Shown: positions 31,901 to 39,106 of the stretch, piece after piece
Position numbering within the stretch: the stretch's first letter is position 1
Layout: the number at the start of each line of letters is the position of its first letter
Assembly (NCBI RefSeq): GCF_963678635.1
Contig: NC_087062.1
Location: 54,138,473-54,198,472 of the forward strand
DNA from: Symsagittifera roscoffensis
Lineage: Eukaryota; Xenacoelomorpha; Acoela; Convolutidae
DNA length: 60,000 bases
Direction: 5' to 3'
Made by a program: the position numbers and the translations under genes
The notes under the pieces: model-generated
What the model was told of the DNA's origin: nothing
Seen by the model: only the letters and a program-made list of their open reading frames with translations
Databases searched by the model: none

Positions 31901-34900
31901 ATCAGAATCGGGTAAGGGCCATGGACATCGATATAATGTCCGTCCACTTTCATCAGCCTCGGACCTCCCGTTGTGAGCAGCGCTCGCACTGCCCTGGAGT
32001 CCAGTTTGGGATCCTTCTCCTTCAGGTAGTCGGCATAGATGTCCAGGTGGACCAGTGTAATCTCGGATGGCTCGCTCAGGTTCTTGACCACCTGGTGCCC
32101 TGCGACTGAGATGATAGACATTATTTTGGTCCCTGCCTTCGTCATGCCGAAAGTCTTGCCAGATATAACGTTCAGTTTTAGTCCCTGTTTCTTGGGCTCT
32201 TTTTCATCTTCTGCTCTTGTCGTCTTACTCAGGACATTAAGACTTTCCCGAAGATCTGTGCTCTCCAGCTCCGACCTTACCCATTGCTCCACTTCTTTCG
32301 TGGCAAGGTCCTGTTTGACATTCTGCAGCGCTGTCCTTGCCGCCAGGCCGTAATCCACCTTGAGTGGACTAGACGACTCTGCTTCGAGGTTCGAGGCTAC
32401 CACCTCGTCAGGCCATGTCTTAACCTTTTTGGTCGCAAAGGTGCTCGGTGTCGTTTCCTTTCTCCGAGATTCAGCCTCGTTCATCAGACGTGCTCGACTG
32501 GCCTTGACACCCGAAAGCGCCTCTTCGTGGCGGGAATGTTTCGCGTCCGCTACTGCGTCCCAAAATTGAGTACAATCCGACTTGAAGTGTCCCTCCAAAT
32601 TACAGAAGAAACACCTCGGACCATATTTCATGATGAGCCCTCTCACGTACTCTTCATGATCCTCGTCGGTCGCGTCAGCGTCCTCGAGAAAGTAGCCTAT
32701 GGCCTTCATGTTCTGTTTGTATGCAGAACACGCAGAAACGTGATGGTCCATCGAACCACAATTCGCACACGACCTCCTCTTGTCCATGTCATCGCGAGGT
32801 TTGTACCAACTGGAATTCGCACCAGTGTTTGTCCCGCTATAGTTGCCATAATTGCTGTAACGGTTTTGCGCCCTCGGTTTTATCAGTAAATACTCGCGTG
32901 ACTTCATACGCAAGTCGTCGGGCGTGGGTACCTGGTCAAGCGACAGGGTGAAGTGAGTGGCCAACATCGTCTTCAACTCCTCACTCCTTACACCATCCAT
33001 GAACTTCGAAGCGATCGCCAAGTTTCGTTCGGATATTCTCTCATCCGGGTTGCTCCTCCTCCTGAGCAATTCAAGGTCGTCCAAGAATTTATCTATTGAT
33101 TCTTCATCTCTCTGACGCCTCTTCTCGAACTTCACCATGGCCTGGTGCCCTTGTACTCCAGAGCCGAAACGATTCAGCAGGATGTCGAATATCTTGCGAG
33201 CGCTATCCCTCTCATTGGCTCTTTTCGCCATTACACAATTTAGTGCAGTACCCTCCAAGTTGCTCGTCAGCGCGCTGCACTCTTGTTTCTTGGAGAGATT
33301 CTCTTCCTCAAAGTGTAACTTCATCACCTCTATCCAAGTATCAATGCAGCCGTCCGACTCGTCTTTATATGACTTTGGCTTTTTCAGTGTTCTTCTTGAC
33401 CTCTCTCCTCTCTCGGTTGACTTCGAGAGCTTGGTGATGAATGTTTCAAGAGATCTGTTCAGAGGCTCAAACATCGAGGCATACATCGTTGTGTCTTGTG
33501 AGACTGTAGTCAGATCTGGTACTGAACTGACTTGTGGCACGGTTGGCAATCTTGTCTCCGGGGTGGCATCTGCCTCCGGTGGGACTGGATTTGTCCAGCC
33601 AGGCCTCTGCGGGGCTGCCCTTGGCCGCTCCTTGTTTCTATGTTCGTAGTTCGTTCTCGAGCCTTGCTGGGCTCTGGCACTGTTGCCCGTACCATCTCCA
33701 ACATTCGCATGGCGTGAGCGCTCCCTTGAGTTGGAATGCTCCTGCCAACTATTCCCATTCAGGATCGCGTCAAGCTTCCGCATCATCAAGTCAGATTTGG
33801 CGTCCAACCTCCTTTCCAGGCCAGTCATCGTTTGGGCGTAGGTATTATCATGATCATTCAACAATCGCTCGATCTCTCTTGTCATCCTAGCCTCTCTTTC
33901 CTCTGACTCTTTGTTTGCCTGTGCCAGGCTCTCGGCCAGGCATTGATCGGTGTCACGAATCAATCGAGCCTGATCAAACCTCGCCTGCGACTTCACGTGC
34001 GTTAGCTCATCTTTCAAATTCTCTCGACCATGGTGAGCTCTCTCGTCAACTTGATCTATCCTCTTAGTCATGTCTCGCCTCAATTCATCCAGGCCATTCA
34101 TCACACCAGCGAACATATCACTTATGTCACCAGCTGCCCCCAATGGCGGGGTTAGCCCCAGAGAAGACGAGGTCAGCTGCGGCGGTAGCCTAGTACTCGA
34201 TGACGCACCGTCCTTTTGCTTGTGCATTGACGTCATTAGTCTGCCAAACGTTGATGATGCTCCCATCGTTATCCCATCTGACATGGGTCTGGTCGGCGAG
34301 ACTGATGACGCCTTCCTGCTCATGTCGTTCCTTGGGCACGGTGTGAAGTTCACATCCGGATGGGTTATCTCCGGGTAGCCATCACTGGAAGTCAAACCTA
34401 CAGTTGGTAGTGACGCCATGCGTTCGTCGTACAAGGACTTCCAACTCTTCTTGGCCTTCGAGAACGTCTGCTCTTCACCCGGACTCATACTCGACATCAT
34501 CGCGTTGTTACTCTGTTTGGCCAAGGATGAGTGTGCACTTGTCAGATGTGAAGGTTCCCTTCTCCATTTATAGCTCTTAGTCTCTGACTTGGACATTCCC
34601 CTGTACAACACCTCCTCCCGAGGTTCGACCTCGGAACGCTCCGAGGTCTCCTCTGTCCTCTCGACTTCCTCTCGTTCGAGGACCCCGTCTGGCTCAAAGT
34701 CGGGTCGAATGAGCGTTCGCTCCCCTTCGTCAAAGGGATCCACCGGCGTTTCGCTCGCAGGCTCGGCCTCGGCGCTCCGCCCTTGATTGCCATCAAGGTT
34801 TTTCTCGCTCCTTAGTCTCATTTCGATCACTGAAAGATCAGGTTGACCTTTAGTCGATTCGTCTTCAGCAAACGCGTCGGAAGCGCTGCTAAACGAGGTT

Positions 34901-34989
34901 TGGCTACGCCTAGTTCTAAATTTCCGCGTGCTTCCCTTGCTTAGCCTGGGAATTTTAGTAGTCGATCCTAACGAGTCCCTGCGCTGCAT
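25507..34989 (-). CDS. gag-pol: Giant Gag-Pol polyprotein with C-terminal macrodomain-like module (~3,160 residues)
   Basis: The frame opens at 35049 from a TTG; the first ATG is at 34989 (MQRRDSLG) and is my chosen start. Domains by residue: disordered N-terminus; coiled coil ~300-405; retrotransposon Gag core ~546-672; two CCHC knuckles, CANCGSMDHHVSAC (~745) and CFFCNLEGHFKSDC (~795); aspartic protease LLDTGAVVS (~1105) and ILGRDF (~1175); reverse transcriptase TLDLGSAFWQ (~1520) and YVDD (~1587); RNase H with DTDAS, AEMFA and RVDNRA (~1735-1810); a ~550-residue spacer with SGES repeats; integrase H2C2 (~2376-2416) and DDE with exact D-35-E spacing (SDNGKAF to LVERQN, ~2505-2541); GPF motif (~2678). 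A ~450-residue tail ends in a macrodomain-like fold (~3010-3160). Catalytic residues all look intact. It makes the capsid and the enzymes for reverse transcription and integration. Confidence 0.95.
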   Translation of the reverse strand: MQRRDSLGSTTKIPRLSKGSTRKFRTRRSQTSFSSASDAFAEDESTKGQPDLSVIEMRLRSEKNLDGNQGRSAEAEPASETPVDPFDEGERTLIRPDFEPDGVLEREEVERTEETSERSEVEPREEVLYRGMSKSETKSYKWRREPSHLTSAHSSLAKQSNNAMMSSMSPGEEQTFSKAKKSWKSLYDERMASLPTVGLTSSDGYPEITHPDVNFTPCPRNDMSRKASSVSPTRPMSDGITMGASSTFGRLMTSMHKQKDGASSSTRLPPQLTSSSLGLTPPLGAAGDISDMFAGVMNGLDELRRDMTKRIDQVDERAHHGRENLKDELTHVKSQARFDQARLIRDTDQCLAESLAQANKESEEREARMTREIERLLNDHDNTYAQTMTGLERRLDAKSDLMMRKLDAILNGNSWQEHSNSRERSRHANVGDGTGNSARAQQGSRTNYEHRNKERPRAAPQRPGWTNPVPPEADATPETRLPTVPQVSSVPDLTTVSQDTTMYASMFEPLNRSLETFITKLSKSTERGERSRRTLKKPKSYKDESDGCIDTWIEVMKLHFEEENLSKKQECSALTSNLEGTALNCVMAKRANERDSARKIFDILLNRFGSGVQGHQAMVKFEKRRQRDEESIDKFLDDLELLRRRSNPDERISERNLAIASKFMDGVRSEELKTMLATHFTLSLDQVPTPDDLRMKSREYLLIKPRAQNRYSNYGNYSGTNTGANSSWYKPRDDMDKRRSCANCGSMDHHVSACSAYKQNMKAIGYFLEDADATDEDHEEYVRGLIMKYGPRCFFCNLEGHFKSDCTQFWDAVADAKHSRHEEALSGVKASRARLMNEAESRRKETTPSTFATKKVKTWPDEVVASNLEAESSSPLKVDYGLAARTALQNVKQDLATKEVEQWVRSELESTDLRESLNVLSKTTRAEDEKEPKKQGLKLNVISGKTFGMTKAGTKIMSIISVAGHQVVKNLSEPSEITLVHLDIYADYLKEKDPKLDSRAVRALLTTGGPRLMKVDGHYIDVHGPYPILMNVDGINIYTKAHITDANDQVGRIYIGQEELKVRRIGHNVMLEQDAVHIGCEADLAAHVLDVQGRQLSVKGLLDTGAVVSVMPVKTWTDMGFERSDLIPTNIRLAAANQGAIYVTGRTPIISLQLGGRHLWMSFLVVENLDESDQFILGRDFVRNFDVTIDLNDGLIRIRDPERKYEKRPLNKILINQAKVPIFLDRKVRLKPNQAVIATFRMRNLNELSNDRQVCLVPNPNSKSSAILGRSFSLTQSGLCVSVLLNTEATTVTIQRGKKLGYALPLNTDFLSVENLKKFDVTKCPLHANQECIMKRVIELKSSRKLFSMKSETDDGLSSCSNFPERPTEAELAANRPVLPEIEHLKGKVSDKELDSLRAVLNRNADVFSKHKADIGCCNFVEHEIEIEEGSVPHREGARRMTPNKSEACRKEIEMLMEYDMIEPSKSPWACGVVMAKKKGGQLRFCCDFRYLNAVTIKDAYPIPRIDESLSKLGDAKFFTTLDLGSAFWQVPLRKQDREKTGFACELGLFQWKRMPFGLCNATATFQRLMAQALTSVTKKYGNLIMCYVDDVVIATPTLEDHIERLEEVFSCMKQAGLKCKPSKCEILKDSIKYLGRLVDKHGVRPDPEAVEAVLTWKAPKTDTQLMSFLGFANYYREFIKGYADKIYPMQKLMRNKGKKFTWTDEAQVSFENIKRELCEAPVLGMPTEKGMFVLDTDASVVAISGILHQEQEWNGRTVLRPIAYGSKVLSDTEMKYGAPKAEMFAVITFVEKYRAYLGSAPFKLRVDNRALAWLKTYSMDQSYIGRWIVRLDGYHMIIEHRTRDKHQNADSLSKKTEFYERLEEKQVNQSEIKDGFSFLDKETYDELPLTRWLDKSGHPIPGHPDLPVETAAEIKLLARGEPVPLDLLVRSNLVQQELTRLGINSIALLNKTVNVAPDVMGKLRDLLDREVDRHDREWRETMQRLTVTERTEKRPVSIRSRGVERDCRSIVNQLVTSMPKEVLLRTSFTEYGTSNQNQATEEVRIRSKSSFTRRVHFTDAKEEYEPSPDCSSMDETMSGESDTFEPVKDVSSDESDIFEPVQDDLSGERLTRPPRGRILSGESGSKRPMDRVLSGESRNISDNLEYDVEESVVSSGDSRPQSWDNTSETTSNSDVSEIAIHSLLVDWKQRGLDREIHQDPDRDRYTSDEEGTVVDNAADELELIAVSKRPTRLLPHGTVVRTNLEPSVQEATPLKKIWCVKLMDDAHAPEIMSGQMNVVKTYLKARYRLSDLLRAQRNDRMTSSLKRWIENGAPDKGDLEEDSYKILKQFYLKRKDLLYLNKDGIVACKRKEEDKVLYKYNSIVLPQLYQTELLFRSHDQMGHQGVDKVYNRIQKRFEWPGLKKACEKWIAACLSCQQAKDPRKLRFPLQSIESSGFNEVVQIDHQKICMTATGYNQVLVMIDHFTKYAEAAPCMTASAEETCDHLINVWIARHGCPITFQSDNGKAFVGDLTKELMKRSQVAQAHSTTYHPQTNGLVERQNRTLVSMLRVYCSRYMDDWDKHLPQVMGAYNSTEHSTTGISPHMMLTGHEKALPLTFFYPEYEGKRTAPQTYVRDVIRRQQDLNDLCRRNTQQAQIRQKRRFDKRTADAKAYSVGDYVWVFQEVVPPKGTKKLLKKWRGPFQITEVHQGGRFYRLSTGRAAHYENIKPHNASSEDWCIPADMQEGDYLIVDPACEVNERGTRDKNDGNEMVDNCDLPLDLELTERVEVDDETLPYAEEDWDCPEQTEIDKGIQPDFPLTMETRQSKRGKNQKKYNPYGEDFVVDRIVVSDVIDSLVGLDEVAILKEIDLVNDMDQDWIDDRSEPEVEFEPEAEQTHEQELTNLRVLEWLHDLPTDPKETILTIQDVDRDGVRYISHDNTESNWVAPDGPLRVPQSNLGLLDFGRSTGTSMDIFVRGVGVGLTHTENLMIKKLKSARETGELETEGENAKEPPFGRIFESYFDLPNHYSNNIVITDSDFILTERTCAIAITADVSFKTALAADFKREYKNIEFLWKQRPGVGGVIALPPVASQIPGKYLCFLVTKATDRQHVNPESLVLALTRLRDFLVERGVTSLSLPVYDPNRGKLHPRELYALVHVIFSETDIEVYLHKKYYLSIC
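26114..26158 (-). other. Internal copy of the polypurine-tract region
   Basis: The plus-strand sequence ACTCCCCGGACAA and the next ~30 bp match the 15464-15506 region beside the 3' LTR (about 21 of 27 positions after the shared 13-mer, allowing a 2-base gap). On the element strand it reads TTTTTGTCCGGGGAGTGGGG, more purine-rich than the terminal site. It lies within the Gag-Pol tail coding sequence and could be a central polypurine tract. Confidence 0.4.
28578..28757 (-). repeat. Four copies of a 13-bp PPT-core motif encoding SGES/SGER repeats
   Basis: ACTCCCCGGACAA or a one-base variant occurs at 28578, 28620, 28663 and 28746. On the coding strand each gives a (L/M)SGE(S/R) repeat in the spacer between RNase H and integrase. 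The nucleotide core is the same as at the 3' LTR border. Confidence 0.7.
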
Positions 34990-35424
34990 AGTTTTGTACA
35001 AAATGAAAGTATTCGTAATTTGATGGCAATGCAAACGTACCACAAACAAGATCTAGTTAAATCACTTAACGCTGCCTACTCGATTCCGTCAGTATCAAAA
35101 TGTCTCTTAGATCTCTCACGACTAAATTAGTGACTCAGCTAAAGTTACACACAGGGTCTACCCAGTATTGATATAATGCTAACTCAACCCGGTTGTATAG
35201 TATAACAGTATCACTAAGTTTCCACAAGATATAATCGACACACAAAACACAATCGATAATCAGATAAGAATATCCTACAGGTGACAGCGACCTTTTGTCA
35301 GTATCAATTTATCGCCACACAATTTATCAAGTCACTGCTTTGTTAAAATTAAACAATCTTCGATAAAAAGCAGTGATGATTCAGAAATAGATAAATAAAA
35401 CTTAGTCTTAAAGAAAAAGACTTC

Positions 35425-35590
35425 CCCCAATCGGAACGATCCGAAAGAACGAAGCCCAGGACACAGTCTTCTCAAGTGGGTGTGTATTTGCCTAATACAC
35501 CCACCGAGGTCTTCTTTTAGGTGTCCTGCGATTGCCCGAGCTGTCCTACTAAGTAGCTCAAGGCAACCTCTTGGTCGAAAATTCGTCAAA
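35425..35590 (-). ncRNA. Structured leader module, copy 1
   Basis: Nested inverted repeats: outer stem CAGGACAC (35457)/GTGTCCTG (35521), inner stem GTGGGTGT (35476)/ACACCCAC (35497), and a neighbouring hairpin TTGCCCGAGCT (35532)/AGCTCAAGGCAA (35555). A small CGGA-ACGA-TCCG hairpin lies at 35432. The same architecture recurs 186 nt away with a different outer-stem sequence. It is a cis-acting RNA element rather than an independent gene. Confidence 0.65.
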
Positions 35591-35604
35591 TCTATGAAAA
35601 AGCT

Positions 35605-35766
35605 CTCCCACACTCGGACTGCTCCAAGTGCACGAGAGTAGGGAACAATTCTTCTTCTCAAGTGGGTGTGTATTTGCTTAATACACCCACCGAGGTCTTC
35701 CTTTATTTGTTCCCGGATTGCCCGAACTTTCCTATTAAGTAGCTCAAGGCAACCACTCAACCAAAA
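35605..35766 (-). ncRNA. Structured leader module, copy 2
   Basis: The same layout, 186 nt from copy 1: outer stem GGGAACAA (35641)/TTGTTCCC (35707), inner stem GTGGGTGT (35662)/ACACCCAC (35683), and third hairpin TTGCCCGAACT (35718)/AGCTCAAGGCAA (35741). The outer stem has changed on both sides relative to copy 1 yet still pairs. The single change in the third hairpin gives a G-U pair only in element-sense RNA. Both observations favour a functional sense RNA structure. Confidence 0.65.
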
Positions 35767-35958
35767 TCACAATCAAAAAAAAAATTTTGTTCGGGTACTT
35801 CTAATACACCCAATATAGAATCCAAAGTTGATCACGAATTTCCGGGTCAGAATGGATTCTTATGATCCTGATAAGCACGCCTAATATCCTAATATGATCC
35901 TAATTAAATGGATATTTTCCGTTTCCCAAATTGCCACAGAAGGTTTACTCAAGTCTCT

Positions 35959-38035
35959 TACAAGGAGGGTCGCTAGAAGGTTTAAGACACTCCGGAGGGT
36001 TACCTCGGAGGGTACCTCAATCACTCAAGTTACTTAGGAGGGTATCTTAATCACCCAAGTTACTTCGGAGGGTCCCCTTAAATTTACTAAGGAGGGTCAA
36101 TAAGATGCTTAATACGCTCCGGAGGGTCACTTCGGAGGGTACCTTCAAAATTTTCAAATTTTCTGATCTCACTTGGAAGCAAAAAGCGTCAAAATAAGCT
36201 AAGGGTTCTAGGGGGAGCTGTTTCAACTTCTTAGGGTGATCTCGTGGAAATTTTCCACTAAGGAGGGTTGCTAAAGGGTTTAGCTGACTCCGGAGGGTCA
36301 CTTCGGAGGGTTCCCCCTAAAATCAAGAAAAAGGGTTAAATCACCGCAGTAAAGCCTCTGAAAGCGGTCTACCTGACTTAAGACTAGGTTGGCTGACACG
36401 GTCAACCTTCCCAGTTGAATAAAAAGATGTTTTGATAAAATTTTCTGCCGCTCGGAGGGTTGCCCGTTACTTGGACCCTCCGAACCAACAAATTCTAAAA
36501 AATTTTTCTTTTCCGAAATAATCAACCCAAAAACGGTTGCGATTCGGAAAAGTGGTCAAAAACGTCGACTTATGGTACCAAAATTATCCCGATCGGATAA
36601 CTAGTCTTTGAGAAATCGCCAAAAACGCGTTCGTCAAAATGGCCTTTTTCACCACCTGTGTAGGATCTGAAAGACTTTTTTCGCAATTCCGGTCGAAAGT
36701 GCCTAAAAATACTTGAAATGAGCGTAGTAGCCCTGTACGGCACTGGAATAATGCAAAAAACCGGACCAAAATTGGTTTAGAAACAAAAATTTGGCCAAAA
36801 ACTATCAAATTTGGACCCTCCGATTCCTTCCTTTTCCAAACCTTAAGTCGTTAGCTCTATCCACGGAGCTACTCGGAGGGTTATCCAAAAATTTCTCTAG
36901 TAACCGAGCACGTTATGCTAGCACGCTCCTAACGCAAAAAATTTTATTGCTCTAACTCTAAAAACTCAAAAAATCGATCCCCAAAACAGATTGACAAAAT
37001 ACAGAAAATTATCAAAATTTTGGTCGAAAAATTCTCGTTTTCCTAACTTCTACTGAATCTTTGCTCACGCGGTTTCTTTAATAAAGGGGATCGAACTACG
37101 TGGCTACTCTCTATATAAAAGCTTTTTGCCTATCGGAAAAGCTCGGATATCCGAAAATTTGGGGGTCTACAGTTTGGTCGAAAATTGGTAATTTTCGACA
37201 AAAAATGGGTGTTTCTTGGGTCTAAATAGGAGATAAGTAATATATAGTAAGGACAATAATCTATAAATAGTCGTTAATAAATAGTACTATACCCTCCTTT
37301 GCACCAAAATATTCGAATTAAGACCCTTAACTCGGAAATTTGTAATCGATGGAGGGTACAATCGGACCGCGCCAATCGTGCCCCCCACCACTTAAGTTTT
37401 AAGGAAATAGTACCCGAACGATACTAAAATTGCTTCAACGATACCCAACAGTCGTTGCGGATGTTGTCCTTGATGTCCCTGTTGAGTGTGGAACACGTTG
37501 ATCAGCCTGCCACTCTACCCTCCGGTCACCGGCAAAATCACCATTAACGTGCTTAAACACTCAAATTACACTCGAGGGAGGGTACCCAACCCTTCACCAA
37601 AACACACAATCTCTCTATCAGAAACGATATAAATCAATCTGAAACAACAACAAATAGGAAGGTCAGATCACATCTCGTCCGGAAATAACATATAAACTGT
37701 CACTTTATGTTTTTTTTACTGTTTTTGGTCTTTTTTGGATTTTTTACTGTTTTTTGTACTTTTTTTTGTTTTTAAATAATTATTTTTGGCTTTTTCTTGG
37801 TTATACACTATTTTTTGTTTGGTTTTACGCTTTCTCTTTAATTGTTTTTGGTCCTGGGACCTCAGGACGAGCGGGCTCTAGATTTCCCACCTAACCCTCC
37901 GACCCCCGGAATTTTCGGTGTTAACTAAGTTAAAAAGCTAAATCGTACTAGACGGAGGGGTACGCACCTTCCCCCTAGTACGAAAACGGTCATTAAGGCC
38001 TCTAACTCGGGCATACGCCCGGAGCGGAGGGTACG
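35959..38035 (-). repeat. Field of GGAGGGT boxes in the leader
   Basis: More than 20 copies of GGAGGGT, mostly as CGGAGGGT on the plus strand (ACCCTCCG in element RNA), with a minority reversed (for example near 36474, 36815, 37291, 37516, 37895). The densest part is 35959-36310. Spacing is irregular, so this is not a simple tandem repeat. Confidence 0.85.
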
Positions 38036-38080
38036 TCGCTGAAACGCTTGCTGATCATGATGGTTTCATGCCTTTAACAG

Positions 38081-38098
38081 GCCCACCCAGGAGCGCCA
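38081..38098 (-). other. Primer-binding site of the giant element
   Basis: On the element strand the sequence TGGCGCTCCTGGGTGGGC starts 12 nt after the 5' LTR. A TGG-initiated stretch at this place is complementary to a tRNA 3' CCA end. The implied tRNA end would be CCCAGGAGCGCCA; I cannot name the isotype. The same 12-mer sits at the left edge of the window. Confidence 0.65.
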
Positions 38099-38110
38099 TA
38101 AAAACGTCTA

Positions 38111-38998
38111 TGTAACATTCGCCCAAATATCACACAGCGACGGAGCGTAGAAAAAGTACCTATTGACGACTGGCAGGCGTCAGTTACCTTAATTCCACTC
38201 GTTTTTCACCGTCTCGACCTTGCCAGTTGATTTTCTGGTCTGTCTAGGGCAAAGTAAAAAGTTACTATTTTTAGGCCATCAGTCAAACGACTTTTGATCA
38301 GCTTTCGTTTGCATGCGAACACAACCACATAGCTGAGTCTCGGATCCTCAGACTACGTGATTGTCATTAAAAACACGGCTCGAACCACCTATTTCTATAT
38401 GTTTTTGTGTGTGACAGTTTTATATTAAATCCATTGGAGATGGATTGACCTTTTCCTTTCTCTATCTACTCATGCTCTGAAATATTAAATAATAACGGTG
38501 TTTAATTCAGATCTAGGACATTACAGCAACTGTTATGGCTAGTTTACACAGTCCCTTCACATATAACAGTCTCTGGGGGACCAAGCCTCCGCTCCCGTGA
38601 TTTTCTTGAGACAACACTCTTATCTCCTATATTTCGTGTCCCGGGAGGGTTCCGTGGTATTTCTCTTCCCCCCACTGAAGCCTCCGTCTCCACAAATATC
38701 CGTCACTAAGGTCCTTATCGTGTGTTATTGCCACGATAAGAGGCTCCGTAATTTTCTCGTCTCGGATACAACCGTTCGTCACAAAATATGGCGTCGTTCT
38801 GATTTTTCTCTATTTTATTCAAAATGGCCGTCTTTTTTCTATTTCTCAGAAATGTTCTCCTTCAAATCGAAATTTTAAAAATAAAAATTCCAGAACATTC
38901 TGACCCTCCGTCGCAACACTTTTCTGTTCGTAAGGCCTTTAGTCACTTTTTTTTCCGTCGCGGGAAGGTTATACTGTGTCATCCGGCGGAATGGCACA
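38111..38998 (-). repeat. 5' LTR of the giant element (888 bp)
   Basis: The identical partner of 14575-15462. It is the upstream LTR in the element's own orientation and should hold its promoter. Its right edge GGCACA abuts the PLE sequence of the right flanking duplication. Confidence 0.95.
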
Positions 38999-39106
38999 AA
39001 AAAGATGAAATAAATAAGAGTCTCTACACAAGGATGAGGTCTACTGGGGGGCAGCCCGCCAGGCTTTATGGGCTGGCGAAAGTGCATAAAGTGAATACCC
39101 CATTAA
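38999..39106 (+). repeat. 108-bp flanking duplication, right copy
   Basis: Matches 14467-14574. It encodes the same PLE residues (KSLYTRMRSTGG ... KVNTPL) and then continues into the rest of the PLE RT, showing that the two PLE halves were once contiguous. Confidence 0.95.

Larger units (their letters stand above)
34990..38110 (-). other. ~3.1-kb leader of the giant element
   Basis: There is no ATG-initiated ORF of note. The 142-codon frame at 35332-35760 starts from TTG, has no internal ATG and overlaps the structured modules. The leader holds two tandem RNA-structure modules (35425-35766), a field of GGAGGGT boxes (35959-38035), an A-rich stretch on the element strand (plus-strand T-runs, 37700-37860) and the primer site. 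Leaders of ordinary Gypsy elements are usually a few hundred bases. Confidence 0.8.
14575..38998 (-). mobile_element. Giant 24.4-kb Ty3/Gypsy-type LTR retrotransposon
   Basis: Direct 888-bp LTRs with TG...CA ends bound a 22.6-kb interior on the minus strand. Order in sense direction: 5' LTR (38998-38111), primer site (38098), ~3.1-kb leader, Gag-Pol (34989-25507), spacer, second long ORF (25076-16209), 3' UTR, polypurine-like site (15463) and 3' LTR (15462-14575). The PR-RT-RNaseH-IN order is that of Ty3/Gypsy. Typical members are 5-10 kb; only a few groups, such as plant Ogre and planarian Burro, reach this size. The LTRs appear identical and both ORFs are uninterrupted, so insertion was recent and the copy may be autonomous. 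It sits inside a PLE and is flanked by a 108-bp duplication. Confidence 0.95.

Noticed and set aside
25507-35049. Start of Gag-Pol at 35049 and of ORF2 at 25142
   Set aside because: Both positions are TTG codons. The first ATGs in frame are 34989 and 25076, which I used instead.
35332-35760. A 142-codon leader ORF made of two 62-residue repeats
   Set aside because: It opens with TTG and has no internal ATG. The repeat period of 186 nt is a multiple of three by chance, and the paired changes in the stems are better explained by RNA structure.
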